Notes under the pieces: generated by a model
Seen by the model: the letters and a program-made list of their open reading frames with translations, nothing else
What the model was told of the DNA's origin: nothing
The model's database searches: none
DNA from: Trichaptum fuscoviolaceum
Taxonomy: Eukaryota; Basidiomycota; Agaricomycetes; Hymenochaetales; Trichaptaceae
Assembly: GCA_910574455.1 (NCBI GenBank)
Contig: CAJSYZ010000007.1
Location: 4,251,854-4,315,853, forward strand
Length of the DNA: 64,000 bases
Direction: 5' to 3'
Program-made: the position numbers and the translations under genes
Shown: positions 36,371 through 48,484 of the stretch, in pieces
How the letters are laid out: each line of letters begins with the position of its first letter
Position numbering within the stretch: the stretch's first letter is position 1

Positions 36371-38193
36371 ATGTCAAGTTCTGATCTCGGGGATACTCCA
36401 AGCTCTTGCTTGGACACAGACGAGGACGAGGACGGTTCAGAATCCAGCTTTGGTCTCAACACTCACAGCTCAAAGTCCGCGATCATCGAAGACGAGAGCG
36501 AATACGAAGTGTATACAAATCCTGTAGAGGTTAAGTTCGGTAGGACCACATATTATCTATATTTCAGTGTGTGGTTTGGCTTATCTTCAATGACTTGTCA
36601 GAGGACCTACCCTTTGGTTATCGCTCGGGAGCATATATCGATAGCACGGTGGTCCAGTCAATCACCAAAAGCTTAGAGTCCAAGCTAGAGCATGCAAATC
36701 GCTTCGGGTTTTCGTCGAACGATTTCAAGGAAACACTTGTTCTGGCTGATCGGCTGGGGAGGTACTTTGATACGTCAAATCAGTATATCAGTAACCGGGT
36801 TAGGGAAGCACAGGCTCTGCAGAGGAAGACGGCTGTGATGCTAGACCAGTTTCGGATCAGTACATACCAGTACACGGACATGATCTTCAAGCTAGGTGAA
36901 GAACTAGCTATCCTGATGCGTTATACGGTAAGCTGCAAATTAAATCAAAAGCTTGAATGCACGTCTCTAACCGCTTGTTCTTATGGTAATGCGCTATAGC
37001 CCGAGGAGCCACTTGAGCTGCTTATCCGCAAGCGTGTGGAGGAATCAAGACTGCTGTCGCCACGGCGTTCATATCTGTTCTTCCCGGCTTTTTCCCGTCA
37101 GGGAAACTCATCAATGTTTTCACTGGGGACGTCATCTGGGATAATTTCTTGTCTTGCTTAGTCGCCCGATATCATTCACACCATGCAATCGTGCGTTGGC
37201 AACGTAAATTTGAGGATGAGGAGGCCGGCAATCGATTGATACAGACAAAATCTGTCTTTTCTGCCATAAGGATTGACATCAAAGGCACAAAGCTCGAGGA
37301 AAATGTTCGTCGTGAACTCTCTGCTCAATTGAAGCACTTTACGCCAGTCGTGGGCGTGAATCTTAAAGGCTCTACAAGCAGGCCCCGAAACCCAAGGCTT
37401 GCGCTCAAGTTCTTTCTCCCCCTACTTATTTGGTCATATAACGAGTGCAAGGATTGGATCGTCTTCCTAGACAAATGCCGTGCGGAACAATTGCCAAAGT
37501 CGCCCGTTGGTCAACTCTCAGAAGCAGAAGTCAATTGTTCTGCGACTCAGGCGACTCCGACTGTCTTTCAATCCGGAACAGCACGAGAGGCTCGGCGTCG
37601 ATGGAAACGTGAACTTGAACGTGCCGGTGGAGAAGCTGCTCTAGCTGACTTTCATCGACTCATTCAGAAGTCAATGGATATTCTTGGCGTCGACTCGGCT
37701 GATGGTGGAACGTCCTCATTGGAGAATAATCGACAAATCCAGCGCGAATACGGAAATTATTCGGTTGTTCTGCGCAGGTTCAACTGGATCAGGAAATGTT
37801 TAATCATCCTCTGTGATGATTCGCTTCTGGATCTGTTGCTCATGAATGATGGTGCAATGCAGCGCTTCTCCAGGGAGATGGACTTTGCTGCTGGGCATTA
37901 TCGAAGTGACTCGAGCCATTAGGCAATTTGACGATGCTGATCGCAAAGATATAGACAAGGAAAGACTCGACAGGGCCGCCGAATTTCTCCACGAAGATAT
38001 GGAACACATCGATCATGCCCTTATTCCGGCAGAGCAAATTTTTGACTCTTTACTCCTGAAGACAGTCGACGATTTACTTCGTAATTATGGTCCATTTTAT
38101 TTAACAGATTATGGAATCCTATTTGCTCTTCTCGACAAATTGGATCCCATCACGGACACCGACTCGGATGTCAATATGAGCTCGGCGATGTAA
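36371..38193 (+). CDS. helix-rich protein of unknown function, transposon cargo; model incomplete
   Basis: Starts at ATG 36371 with an acidic N-terminus (DTDEDEDGSESS). A short intron ends at about 36559, and an exon to 36927 encodes long amphipathic helices (LESKLEHANRF, ISNRVREAQALQRKTAVML). A well-formed intron at 36928-37000 follows. Downstream, the open frame from about 37050 includes a hydrophobic stretch (TAFISVLPGFFPSG), a charged helical region (WQRKFEDEEAGNRLIQTK) and more helices to a stop at about 38193. Two frame changes are not fully explained: one near 37050 and one near 37860-37920, where a weak GTGCAA-donor intron is possible. The overall pattern is helix, hydrophobic segment, helix. 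No domain is recognised. Divergent from the 940-aa gene. Confidence 0.55.
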
Positions 38194-38199
38194 CTGGCG

Positions 38200-38960
38200 G
38201 TTGCATATTGGACCATTCCCCGACACGAAGTGTTCTAGGGTTCACCAGCGCGCGATTCAAGTTTAAGTTGTGGCCGTGTTAAATTTTTATTTCGTTTTAC
38301 TATGTTTATGACAAAAGTCAAGGACTCGGATTGTACTAGTACTACTCATTCTATGCCAGTGCTTACTCCCTTTTCAAGTTTAACTTAAAGCTCCTCTCGC
38401 ACTATGCTGCACTATTGGTAGTTAGTACTAGTAGCAACTATGTGACATCGTTTTCTTGATTACTACTATATACTGCAAAAAAATTATTTATTTATTCATA
38501 GCATATGCTTCAAGTTGATAGTACTACCGTGACTAGTACTACTAGTAGTCTGTGTTCAACTTGAACTTCAACTTCAAGATGGTTAAATTAGAACTTGAAG
38601 TAGTACTAGTAGTAGTAGTAGCCTGAGGCAGGTTATTGGTTCATTTCCAGTTGTTGGCAAGTTCCATGTTATTGTACACTTTTTACTTGAAGTTTTCTAT
38701 GTTCATACTAGTAGTACTAGTACCAGTAGTAGTAGTACTCAGCCTGAGGCTGCCAGTGCACTGCAGCAGTGGGAAATTTTGACCACTGCCACTGACAGTG
38801 GCATCCGACATGATCCAACTTGAACTTGAAGTCTAAGATGCACCGACTAGTAACACTACAATTCTAGTATAGCTAGTACCATAATCCGTCACTGAACATT
38901 TAAATGTTATATCCTTACTTCATAAGTTTCAAGGTACTTTGTGAGCTAAATGAGGGTTTA
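38200..38960. repeat. spacer with short palindromic repeats
   Basis: AT-rich spacer between the helical-protein gene and the 3' end of the transposase. It contains ACTAGTAGTACT-like (38335-38345, 38520-38550, 38605-38625, 38705-38740), CAACTTGAACTTCAACTTCAAG-like (38555-38600) and GCCAGTGCACTGCAGCAGTGG-like (38750-38770) motifs. No gene seen. Confidence 0.6.
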
Positions 38961-38963
38961 TCT

Positions 38964-41900
38964 TTATTGTTGCCTACTTTCGTACAATGTTTCATGCATG
39001 TGCATGTCAGCAAATCGGTTAACATAGAATCTATTGTAAAAGTCCAGGGACTCCTCAGGTGTCAATGACTTCGGAGGACATTCATCACCCTCTGGAACCC
39101 CAAGGAGGTGAGCTAAACGGAAGATACTCCCTAGAGCTATCACGGATAACTTTGGAGTTTTTGAGTCACCGTGACGGGGGTAGCCTGACTCCGAGTCGGA
39201 GGTGTCATTCAGGTCACTCCGGCGAGTCCGAGTCAGCGGTTGACGGCAACTTCCAATAGTACTACGCTGGCACGCGGTAGAGGTCTCTGACTCATACTCT
39301 GGCTCGACTATCCACATTCTTGTTTTTCTGTCAGGTGAGTCTCCAACGTTCTTGAAAAACTGGACAAGGGCGCATTCCTGACGTTCTCCATTGGCGGTGA
39401 AGGAGAAAAGAAGCATAACCCGAGCAATTCGCATCCCTGCAAACCCCTTTTTGCGAGAACTAACTTGGACAAGAACGACATCACGTCGTGGTTTTCCGCG
39501 CCAAGAGGGATTGGACCTGATCACCTCCCTCATTGCTTGCTCTATAGGAATTGATTCGCCGCGGTAGGCGAAATACGCGGTAGCTGAATGGAAGATGGCA
39601 ATGTCATTGCCCATGTCCAGTGCAAACTGTTGTTCGGCTATCAGGCTTTCAGAAGCGCTTCCGAGGTCATAGTATCCTAATTCGTTCAAGTTGCACCTTT
39701 CGTACTTGCAGAATAAGTATATTTTGATGAGTCGTCGGAGCTGTCGGAGTTCCGGATGGCCTTTTATCGCCGCAAGAGCGTTGAGCTGTTTGGGGTACAG
39801 CTTACTGGACTCTGTAAGGATAGCAACGAATAAGTCAGATATCCAGCGCCACAATTTGAAGCTCGTGTTACTGACGTTGTTTCGAAGCCATTAACATCAA
39901 GCTCGAAGGATCACTTCTACCACCTAAGCAAAACCGATGTTCTGTATTTTCCACATCATGAAGAACAACACTACTTTGCAGTCCTTCCACTGATGAAGTG
40001 CTGAAATCATCCAGGTCAGCAATTTCGTTGTGCCCTTGATTACCCACAGTGCCATCGAAGAAATCATCTGTATCATTGGCTGCTCCTGCCACACCAATAC
40101 ACTGCAACTGCTCCCTCTGATTCGGGATCCTCTCAGCATCATCCTCCTCCGGCTCTGACATATTCTTCCGCAGAACATCTCGCAAAACTTTCCACGTAGC
40201 CTCGGATAGCGTATCGTCTAGCATTCCACGCCGTTTGAAGTCTGACCTCGATGCAATAAGTTTGCTGAGTCGTTGGTTTGCTGTGATCATCTGGCCCAAG
40301 GGATCATTTCTGTTCGAGCGTCGCCACGTTTCTTTGACCGCATAAATATGTTTATTCTCTGTAATCGATGAACACAGCCCGCTCGGTGCAGCAAACAGAG
40401 GGATCAATGTTGGATAATGGACCATAGCATGCTGTCGTGGTAGTGAAAAGTTATCCCGGATGCCCTTAGCTATGAATATTTGCCGATAACGGTGAAAGTG
40501 ATCCAAAGAGGCTTTGATTTGATCAAGAGTTGAGGCTGTAATCGTGTACCGACGCACAAGGTAACAGAAGTCTAGAAATGCACTTAATGTGCGAATCATA
40601 TCATCGTGTGCAATGCCCACGATAGCCGGAAGATACACCTAAGCAAATTGCATCAAATATCAGCAAACCACTGCCTCGAACAAGATAAAAAGGTCACATA
40701 CTTTCATAAGTGCCTTAGAATCATTGCCTGTCCATTGCTTGAAGCCTCGGCCTTCGGGGAATCTGCGAAGTCCAGGAAAAGGAGCAGCAACTCTGATTCT
40801 ACGCGGATGTTAGCAATGGTATTTACATTAAACAACTTGCGAAAAAAATCACCTTTTATCCACAATATCCAGCTCTGACGTGGTCAAGCTCTGACATATC
40901 CACTCGACAAGATGATCCTTGAACACGCCTTTGATGATTTGGTGCAGCAGGTCCGGAGATATGAGATCGCATATATCTGCGCGTGGAATGTCATTGGTGA
41001 AAGGCTACGGAGCAACGTATCAGTTGCAATATACGCATCCAATGAATAATTTGAAGCACGTACCACAATGTCCTGGTGGAATCCGTACTCTTTCCGAATT
41101 GTTGCTTTATTCATGTTGTTGGCGTCTACCTGTTCTATCAATCGTTCGTGCAGCTCTTTTGTTCGAGGAATTGATACAAATTCCGGATTATCGAGGTCCT
41201 TGTGAGGCGCTGTGCATCTATAATGTCGAAAGTAAGTCATCACCACAGAGCTTGATTTCAGGAAAGCCTGAGGGCGGTAGTACTTACTTGCAGCACCATC
41301 CAGTACATATGGCGCAAAGGCTGACCTGTTCCGGATAATCGGCTATATATGAGCCGAGTCCGAAAACCGACCTACGCAAGTGACCATCAGGGCACCGGAG
41401 AATGGTTTTCTGAGTGTTCATGATCATTGCGGATTTCAGCGAGATTAAGATCCTCGATATAGACGAATGAAAGATCTGATGTCGAAAGTGCCGGAAGTCA
41501 TCTGACTTTTCGTATTGCCGCTCAGCTGCAAAGCATCAGAAGTCAATTGAATAGATCACTATTAACACTGGCACATACTCTTTGGTATTGCCAGAAATGC
41601 TATGAGCTGGACTGTATTCAGTTTCTGGGACCGCCGGGCCTTGTTTGATACATTCCCAATCGAGAGATACAAAGGATAGTATTCATTATTGCCAGTTCCA
41701 ACAGAAACCGTTGTCTTATCGCTCCCTAAAATGACCGGGACGAACATAGATCCATGGACTGCTTTATATCTTCTGCGTAGATCTTGTTCTAAGTCAAGGA
41801 TAATAAGTATCTGTGCGAGTTAATGAGTCATGACTTACAGCCTGTTCCCAAGCAAAATTCCCGGACATGTAATTTCTGAAAACTCGTTCTTTGTCATTGA

Positions 41901-43057
41901 TATTATTGGTGTCCTCCTTTGTCTGAAATTCACGAAACGGGACAAAGTCAAATTCGCCTTCTAAAGCCGGGTTATCCACCAAATTTCGGATTACTTCCAA
42001 AGGATCCCGATACCATACATCATATTCTTTCCTCTTCCATGACTCGATGTTCTCGTTTGTCGCTTTTTGGCCATTGTCGTTAGTGTAGAAGTTACTGAAG
42101 GATTTCCAAGATACATCACCGACTTTTGTAGTGTCAATGATCTTGTACAAATTTTGTGCATCTCCATCGAGCAGTGCACCAGCTGTATCCAGACTTGAGT
42201 CATCATCATGATTGGGATCTGTCGCGTCCAATTCGGGATATCTAATAGATTTTGCGTTCTCCGTGGACTGAATTAGTTGATAAGCCTTCATAATTCCGAG
42301 AAGCTTTGTTATGTTGCCAGCAGACATTTGCTCTTCGCGATAGAGAAAATCTGCGAGCTCGAAATCTGCTCGGCACGAATAGGGAAACCAGTCATTTGAC
42401 GCAGGTTCGTTCCGTGAAACGGGCGGTTCTTCCTTTTCTAAGAAGTTCCCTTCTTCATCGCATGGAGTGGCTGCACGATATTTGGTGTCAGAATGCTAAA
42501 GTAAACTGGGGACATCATACTTAGCGCGCACCATTTAAATATCTGTGATACACCTTTAAGTTATCATTGTTCTCTTCATAATCTCCAATGTCGGAGTCCA
42601 GATCAGCAGAAGATAGGTCTTGGTCTTCAAGTTCGTCATCTCCAGTGTCAGCATGGGACAGGCAATCAGGACCGTCTAAATCTTGAAGCAGCTCGTCTCG
42701 GCCTATGCTAAGCATCGAGATATCCTGTGTGAGTATAGAAATGTCGTAGTCGTAACTTGAAGAGTTGCAGCCACTTTCATCTTCATGATGGCCCTCCAAG
42801 TCTGTTGGAAGTTCAGGAGAGCCGGGAAGAGCTTGAGGTGTCGAAGGTCGTGCGGGTCGCTTGGGTGAGGAATCCAAGTCGTAACCACAAGCAGCAGGTC
42901 TTGTTGCAAATGATGACGGGTGAGCTGAATATTCATGTCTTGTCCTTGCGGATTGATTCTTGAACCTCCTGCTGCAGAAGGAGAAGGTGCATCGAATAGT
43001 CGGGGGGAAGATATCTGTAAGATGAACGGGTTTGGGCCTTCGCCGAGTTACCGGCAT
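38964..43057 (-). CDS. Plavaka-family transposase, multi-exon
   Basis: Catalyses transposition of the element; acts in the nucleus. It starts at ATG 43057 with a C2H2-type finger (C-x4-C...H-x4-H in CTFSFC...RHEYSAH), which is usual at the N-terminus of this family. Exon 1 runs to 42532, then a 61-nt intron to 42470. The core then shows family-typical stretches: YDVWYRDPLEVIRNLVDNP, ILGSDKTTVSVGTGN, YYPLYLSIGNVSNKARRSQ, CPDGHLRRSVFGLGSYIADYP, LISPDLLHQIIKG and SLPRQHAMVHY...GLCSSITENKHI...ETWRRSNR. The C-terminal domain (38964 to about 39880) has YFAYRGES..., RKTRMWIVEPEYE and the final FYVNRFADMHMHE. Several further introns of about 55-70 nt are present. One frame discontinuity near 41761-41772 (between AEDIK-like and VHGSMF-like sequence) is either a one-base error or an inactivating mutation. 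Family assignment is secure. Confidence 0.88.
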
Positions 43058-43061
43058 TAGT

Positions 43062-43530
43062 TCCAGTAAATTGAACGCTGAATTTAAAGTTGAATGGCAC
43101 GCTCAGCGGTGACGCCCGCGTAGTAACAACTTGAAGTTAGTAGTACTACTAGTAGTAGTACCGGTAGCCTGAGTAGCCACAGCCTCAGGCTGTCAGTGAC
43201 TCAGTGGCACCGCCGCCAGCCTGCCAGTGAGCCTGCAAGTGCCAGTGAGTAGTACTAGTACCAGTAGCACTGTGATAGTACTAGTAATAGAGCTAGCCTG
43301 AGTATCCGAGTGTCCAAGTCCGAGTCTGAGTCAGGCTCATTCCGAGTCAGCCTAACTTGAAGGCTGCCAATCACTGGCACTGCCAGTGCCAGCAAGTGCA
43401 AGTGGGCGTAAATTTTCCTTGAATAGGCGCCCTCATCTCCAACTTCAACTACAACTTGCACCTTTGCCAACTCGATTCACCATCGAAACTCATAGCACCT
43501 GTCAGCGTGCCTCGACTTGAAACACTGCAC
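43062..43530. promoter_or_regulatory. divergent promoter region with palindromic repeats
   Basis: This 470-bp spacer between transposase and the divergent accessory gene holds AGTAGTACTACTAGTAGTAGTA (43139-43160), GCCTGAG/CTCAGGC pairs, GCCAGTGAGCC-like motifs (43210-43250) and a second TAGTACTAGTA cluster (43247-43285). No clear TATA box. The symmetric motifs could bind a protein that controls both genes; this is inference. Confidence 0.45.
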
Positions 43531-43534
43531 AAGA

Positions 43535-46500
43535 ATGTCAACTCGAAGACAAACGCGGGCTAAGAATAGCAATCAGCACCCGGGAGCCATAGTCAATAAA
43601 CTCAGAACACGTCGAACGAAAGAGGAGGTATTGAGGGAGAAAGAAGAGAAGGAGAGAAGGAGAGAAGAGCAGGCCTCAAAGCGTGGTGAGGCATTGAGGG
43701 AAAAGGAGGAGAAGGAAAAACAGAAGGAAGAACGGGCAGCTCTGCGCGAAGCTGCGGCTCAACAAGCCGCGGATGCGAGAGAGAAGAGAAAACTTGATGC
43801 GGAACAGAAACGGGCAGCAAAAGAACAAGAGGCATCTGAGAAGGTACGCAAAAAGAGAGCTGCAGCAGAGCAACAGGAAACAGCAATACTGGAGACGATG
43901 GAGCTTGAGAAGAATTTGTCGAAGGCTCTTGACATTCGCACCCAGATGGGCTCAACTGCACCTAAGCTGGCTGGCACTGACAAACGAGGGCTAAAAAAAC
44001 CGAAAGACACTCCTGAAGCTAGTGAGTCCTTATCTTCAAGACAGCGACAGTCGAGTTACCAGATATTGGCATTGCAGGTTCAACGAACGAGGAAAAAGAC
44101 AGCTTTTGTGAAGCTGAAGGCAATGCAAACTTTTATGTTCGTAAGTTGCATTACCTTTACGACTTTAGGTTTTGAAAGATGAACATATTGACTCACGTTA
44201 TGATGCAGCCAATTCCGATGGACCAGATAGAGAGCGCGCAAAAAAGGCGAGGAAAAAGGACACCAGAGGTGCACTTCCTTTCCGTACTTGTGTGCAGGGC
44301 GCAAAGGCTTCAAGTCGTATCATAGGAGGCACTGGCTATCATAGTACGCTTGCAGGACAGGACAGCAGTCTTTCTGGTGAGGATACAGACATGATAGACT
44401 CGCCCAATACGTCGAAACGGAACGATAAGACAAAGCGACCTGTCAGGGCACTTCGCAACACAGATGGATCCACTTTCTTCGGCGGAGAGGGCAGAAATCC
44501 TGAGATCGCAAGGAAGATAGTAGAAGATATTGACTTGTGAGTTTGAAGTCGTACTACTCAACCGTTCGCATCATAGTACGAAAGATGAGTTTCAAATTCA
44601 AACAAATTCAAGTTGATAGTAAGTGTGAAGCTTGATTTAAACTCAGCTACTTGAAGCTTATCATTGTAGTACTACTTACTACTACTACTAGTAGTACTAG
44701 TACTGATAGCTTGAATGCGCCCGCCACTGCCAGTGGCAGTTTGAGCGTGCCACGCGTGCGCCAGTGACACTGCCAGTGGCAGCGACCGTGGCGGCCCGGC
44801 GGGTCACCGCCGTGCCACACTTCTTCAAGATCATCATGAACCCGAACGTTGCAGCTTCTTCACTTATAATGCTCACATCCTTATCTTTGTTTCAAGTTGT
44901 GAGCCTGGCTGACACAAGGAAAATTTAGGCTCCCCGCCTCGGTGCAAGAGGATGCAAACTTTAGTCCTTGGGAGGATGAAGGAGAGACAGTAACCCTCAC
45001 GAGTTTTCAAGGTGTAAAGAATAGCTTTGCGAGCGAGCGACAGACGGCACATCTTGTTGACTCCGACACTGATAATGTGAGTTGGTTAAAGCATTCATTA
45101 GACTGGCAGATGAAATCTTAATATTTTGATTGTGCGTTTAATTAGGACGCGAGGAGACTTACAATACCGCCCCAAGCCAATGTGAGTGCCGCTTAAAGTT
45201 CAAAGAAATCGTTCGATTCACAGAGACTATGCATCGGTGGAGTCCCATGCACAACGATGGCTAATTAACAATGTTTCTGTATCGTATCAGGATGGAGCCA
45301 GCAATAAATCGAAGAAAAGGAAGCTATCCCGCGACACTCTCTCCGACTTGCAGGCTCCTACAACGTTGGTAAGTGGCATCATAATGTCTTGCTTCGTTCG
45401 CGCTACTTATCCTTCCTTCTTTGTGCTCTGGAGAAGAAGAATATCAGGAGACAATCGGCCGTTCAGGTGAGTGAGTTTTCACATCAAAGCATGGATCTGG
45501 TGCCGGACTTTCTTGTGTCCTTCGGCGTCGACATATCTTTACTTCATTACTTACCAAACCGTACTCTGAATAGGGCGCGAAAATGCAGAGAATCGCCAAC
45601 TCCCAGCTTGATGTAACGGTAAGTTTATTCTGCTTTTACCCCCTCACTACTCACCTGTCATCTCGTCAGGAGGGTATTACTGTCGATGGACATAGAGAGC
45701 AATCGCCGGCGTTGTATCTGCAGATGCAGGTATGTGTAGGCATCGACACTCAATAGGACAACTTTCTGCACCCCTTTCTTTGGCAAGGATCTGGTCGTCT
45801 ACTAAGCTTTGCTTATTGTAGGACAGCATGATCGCGACTAATAAGAAGAGGAAGTCACCGCCGGACTCTAACTCGCATGCCGTGGTAATTCTTGCATTTC
45901 CACCCAATATTCAGATCACTTCCTTACTATCTAAAACAGACTAGCATGAACGTGTATATGAAGAAGCCGTCATCACAGGCTGCCTCGACAGTTAGTGTTA
46001 ATCCTTCTAATCTCCATTTCATATCATTTCTGATTAAGCAACAAGGATTTGAACCTCACTACTAGTAACAAGAGTAAACTGCAAGACAGTCATTCTCAGG
46101 CTGATATACTGGTATTCAATTCTCTTCGAGCTTTTCTTGGTAACAATTCCTCTAATTGCTACAGATGAAATCTTCTACTTCTATTCGCAATTTGAAGAGG
46201 TCTCTGGCGGCTCATGCGCAACATATTGCAAGTGTGAGCTAATTGCTGCAATTGATTCGTGTACTAATTCAAGGCTCCTTTAACAGGCAAGTGGTTGTGA
46301 GGTGTCGCTAACACCACGAGCACAATCACCTGCGATGACGACAGTATCCATCAGTCCTGAACCCGAAGTGCTCGCAACCAAGGCTCATCTTGGTCATCGC
46401 AAAGTCTCTCGGACTACTAGCTCTGTGCGTTAATCAAATCATGTCTATGATATACCATCCACTAACTTGCAGAAATGCAGACATCTGTAGGGCTTGAGGA

Positions 46501-47909
46501 CAAGGATAGAAATAGTATCGGAAGGGAGGGATCCCGCGCTCCCGGCAAAAAAAGGGCAACGAATCAGTGTCTCCCTCCCGGAACTCAGGCAGGCTGGACT
46601 CACATTCTTCTGCCTTCGCTGTATCGCGCAGTTGGAAAGTCCACAACTCCATGGCAAAACCCGGACAATAAGTCCATCGGAGCCTTGTGGGGGAAGGTGT
46701 TTGATTCTGTCGAACTTAGTTACGACACGCAATTGGCCGACATCTGTTCTTTAGTTGAGTCATCCCTTATTGTCTTTCATCGGCCATTTTGAATCAAGTA
46801 TGATCTGCCCTGTAGGCAGCCCAGAGATGCTCTGATAGTTGGCGCAAGAAATTGTTCGAGAAAGCCGAACAATCAATTTCGAGTTTCGTCGGCAACGAGC
46901 GTTCTAAGTCGGTGGAGACCGAAGAAATTGTGAAGATGTTGCAGACGATGGTCGCAAGAAGAAAGCTGAACCATTCCTCTGGGAAAGCTGGCATAGTATG
47001 GATAAGGTATGTAAAAATTTGCCCCATGTCACCCTTCGTATCCCTGCATTGACTCTGAAAGTACAGAAGCAAGGGTTGTTCTGCTCTGATCTTGTAATCT
47101 CAGTGTTGTCCGTACACCTAGTCTTGGCCCTGGGTCGGCATAAAGTACTGGATAAAAACACAATAGGAAAGCCTATCGGTGCCCTCGCTCTTGCGGCAAC
47201 CGCGGTATCTATCTACTTCAGTTCTTATAGTGGCTTTATTCGCTGAATTTCTCATGAACAGGTCAAGGTTGCAATCGACAAGCAAGTGGCCCGGTTGCAA
47301 AAGATCAAAGAAGAGTTTGGTGGCGCTGAGTGGTACTTCACCAGTGCTCTGTGGCAGCCTCATACGGACGACTATGTTAACTTATTGTCGAATTCCTCGT
47401 TTTTTACTGAATCAAACTGGGAGAAGGTCCGATCCCGCCTAGCAGCTTACAATTCCATTGAAGATTTTAGTGCGGGAAAGAACACCGAACTTGTTGGATC
47501 GGGTGTCACTGGCAGGGATTTCTCCCTGTATCTTGACGTTGGAGACGCGGATGCGAGCGGCGAGTATACATATGGCGAGGGCGCTACTAGAAGTAGTAAG
47601 TGCAAGGAGGATAAGGATAATGACGGCGAAGAAGTCGAGGATTTCAAGGATAGGGAAGACGATATGGAGGACGAGAGTGTGCTTGGCGAGGGAGACGAGG
47701 TCGAGGACAAGGATCAGGAGGAGGACAAGGATCAGGATCAGGATGAGAACAAGGATGCGGACGAGAATTTCAGCGTGGGTTATGGACGCAGTGGAGGTTT
47801 TGAGGGCGAGGAGAATGACGCAGGCAGAGAGGACTGGGAAGGTGAGGGCGATCGCGAGGAGGACGAGGGTTCATTATGGGATTCGGCTACGGACGGCGCA
47901 GACTTTTAA
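43535..47909 (+). CDS. Plavaka-associated protein, about 977 aa, about 18 exons with a run of in-frame micro-exons
   Basis: Reconstructed exons: 43535-44021, 44078-44140, 44179-44536, 44929-45076, 45146-45181, 45291-45368, 45434-45466, 45574-45618, 45670-45729, 45822-45884, 45940-45990, 46046-46111, 46165-46233, 46287-46424, 46481-46753, 46816-46995, 47067-47204 and 47262-47909. All junctions are GT-AG and keep one frame; from 45146 on, every exon length is a multiple of three. N-terminus: Lys/Glu/Arg-rich coiled coil (KEEKERRREEQ). Middle: basic nuclear-signal-like pieces (KSKKRKL, NKKRKS). C-terminal third: a conserved-looking domain (WTHILLPSLYRAVG, KQGLFCSDLVISV, KPIGALALAATA) that I recall from hypothetical proteins next to Plavaka transposases. 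The end is a strongly acidic Glu/Asp-rich tail. A TnpA-like partner of the transposase is a reasonable guess, not shown. Small splice choices, such as 46473 versus 46481, are open. Confidence 0.72.
44537..44928 (+). repeat. long repeat-rich intron of the accessory gene
   Basis: At 392 nt this intron is several times longer than its neighbours. It carries the element's palindromic motifs: ACTACTACTACTAGTAGTACTAGTACT (44672-44703) and GCCACTGCCAGTGGCAG plus related copies (44720-44785). Phases on both sides match (2/1 split of a Leu codon). Confidence 0.6.
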
Positions 47910-48083
47910 GAGCAGGTCGATCTCTGGTGAGCTTCGGCTTTGACCCATCACCCCCCCACTGTATTCAAGCTCTTACTACCATCAACTTGCAGTGGCATTC
48001 GTTCTCTGAATATGCCGAGGAACAGCCTGCCAGCGAGGCAGAAGTGGCAAAATACAATCTGGTTCAGGATGCCGTGGTGTAGC

Positions 48084-48484
48084 TACTGAGGGACCGTGAC
48101 ACTGATGCACTGATTTCTACTTATTGTCTTAAATTACTTGTGGAAATGAAGTAATTCTGGAACCTCTTACGCACTTACACGCTTGAGTACTGCAAACCGA
48201 CAGACAAAAAAGTCTGCTTATATGATTAAATGATGAATTACTTATGGAATGAACTACTTGAACCCCTTACAAACTTATACACTTGAGCACTGCAATTCGA
48301 ATGCCAGAAAAAAACTTCTGATATGCTTGAATGCTGAAGACTGAATGCCTGAAGTACTGATTTAAGTCGACGGCACTGATTTCAGCAGGCCCCTTCCTGA
48401 ATAATGAAACCACATGCCTGAAATCAGTAAATCAGTAGAATTTCACTTCCCAGGGCTTCAGTAAATTTCAGACCGTTTAAGTAA
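48084..48484. repeat. right subterminal repeats
   Basis: Repeated TACTGATTT(A/C)AG, CTGAAATCAGTA and related motifs in both orientations (for example 48101-48120, 48345-48390, 48410-48440). Two diverged copies of a longer unit (TTAAATTACTTGTGGAAATGAA..., CTTACACGCTTGAGTACTGCAA) lie at about 48130-48200 and 48228-48298. These mirror the CTGAAATC-type motifs at the left end and are candidate transposase-binding sites. Confidence 0.6.

Noticed and set aside
43602..44010. Minus-strand ORFs rich in Leu, Ser and Pro opposite the accessory gene
   Set aside because: Reverse reading of the Lys/Glu-rich coiled coil; no independent support.
47447..47943. Alternative-frame ORFs over the acidic tail (Ser-rich minus strand, Arg-rich plus strand)
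   Set aside because: Shadows of the GAGGA/AAGGAT-rich acidic coding region.
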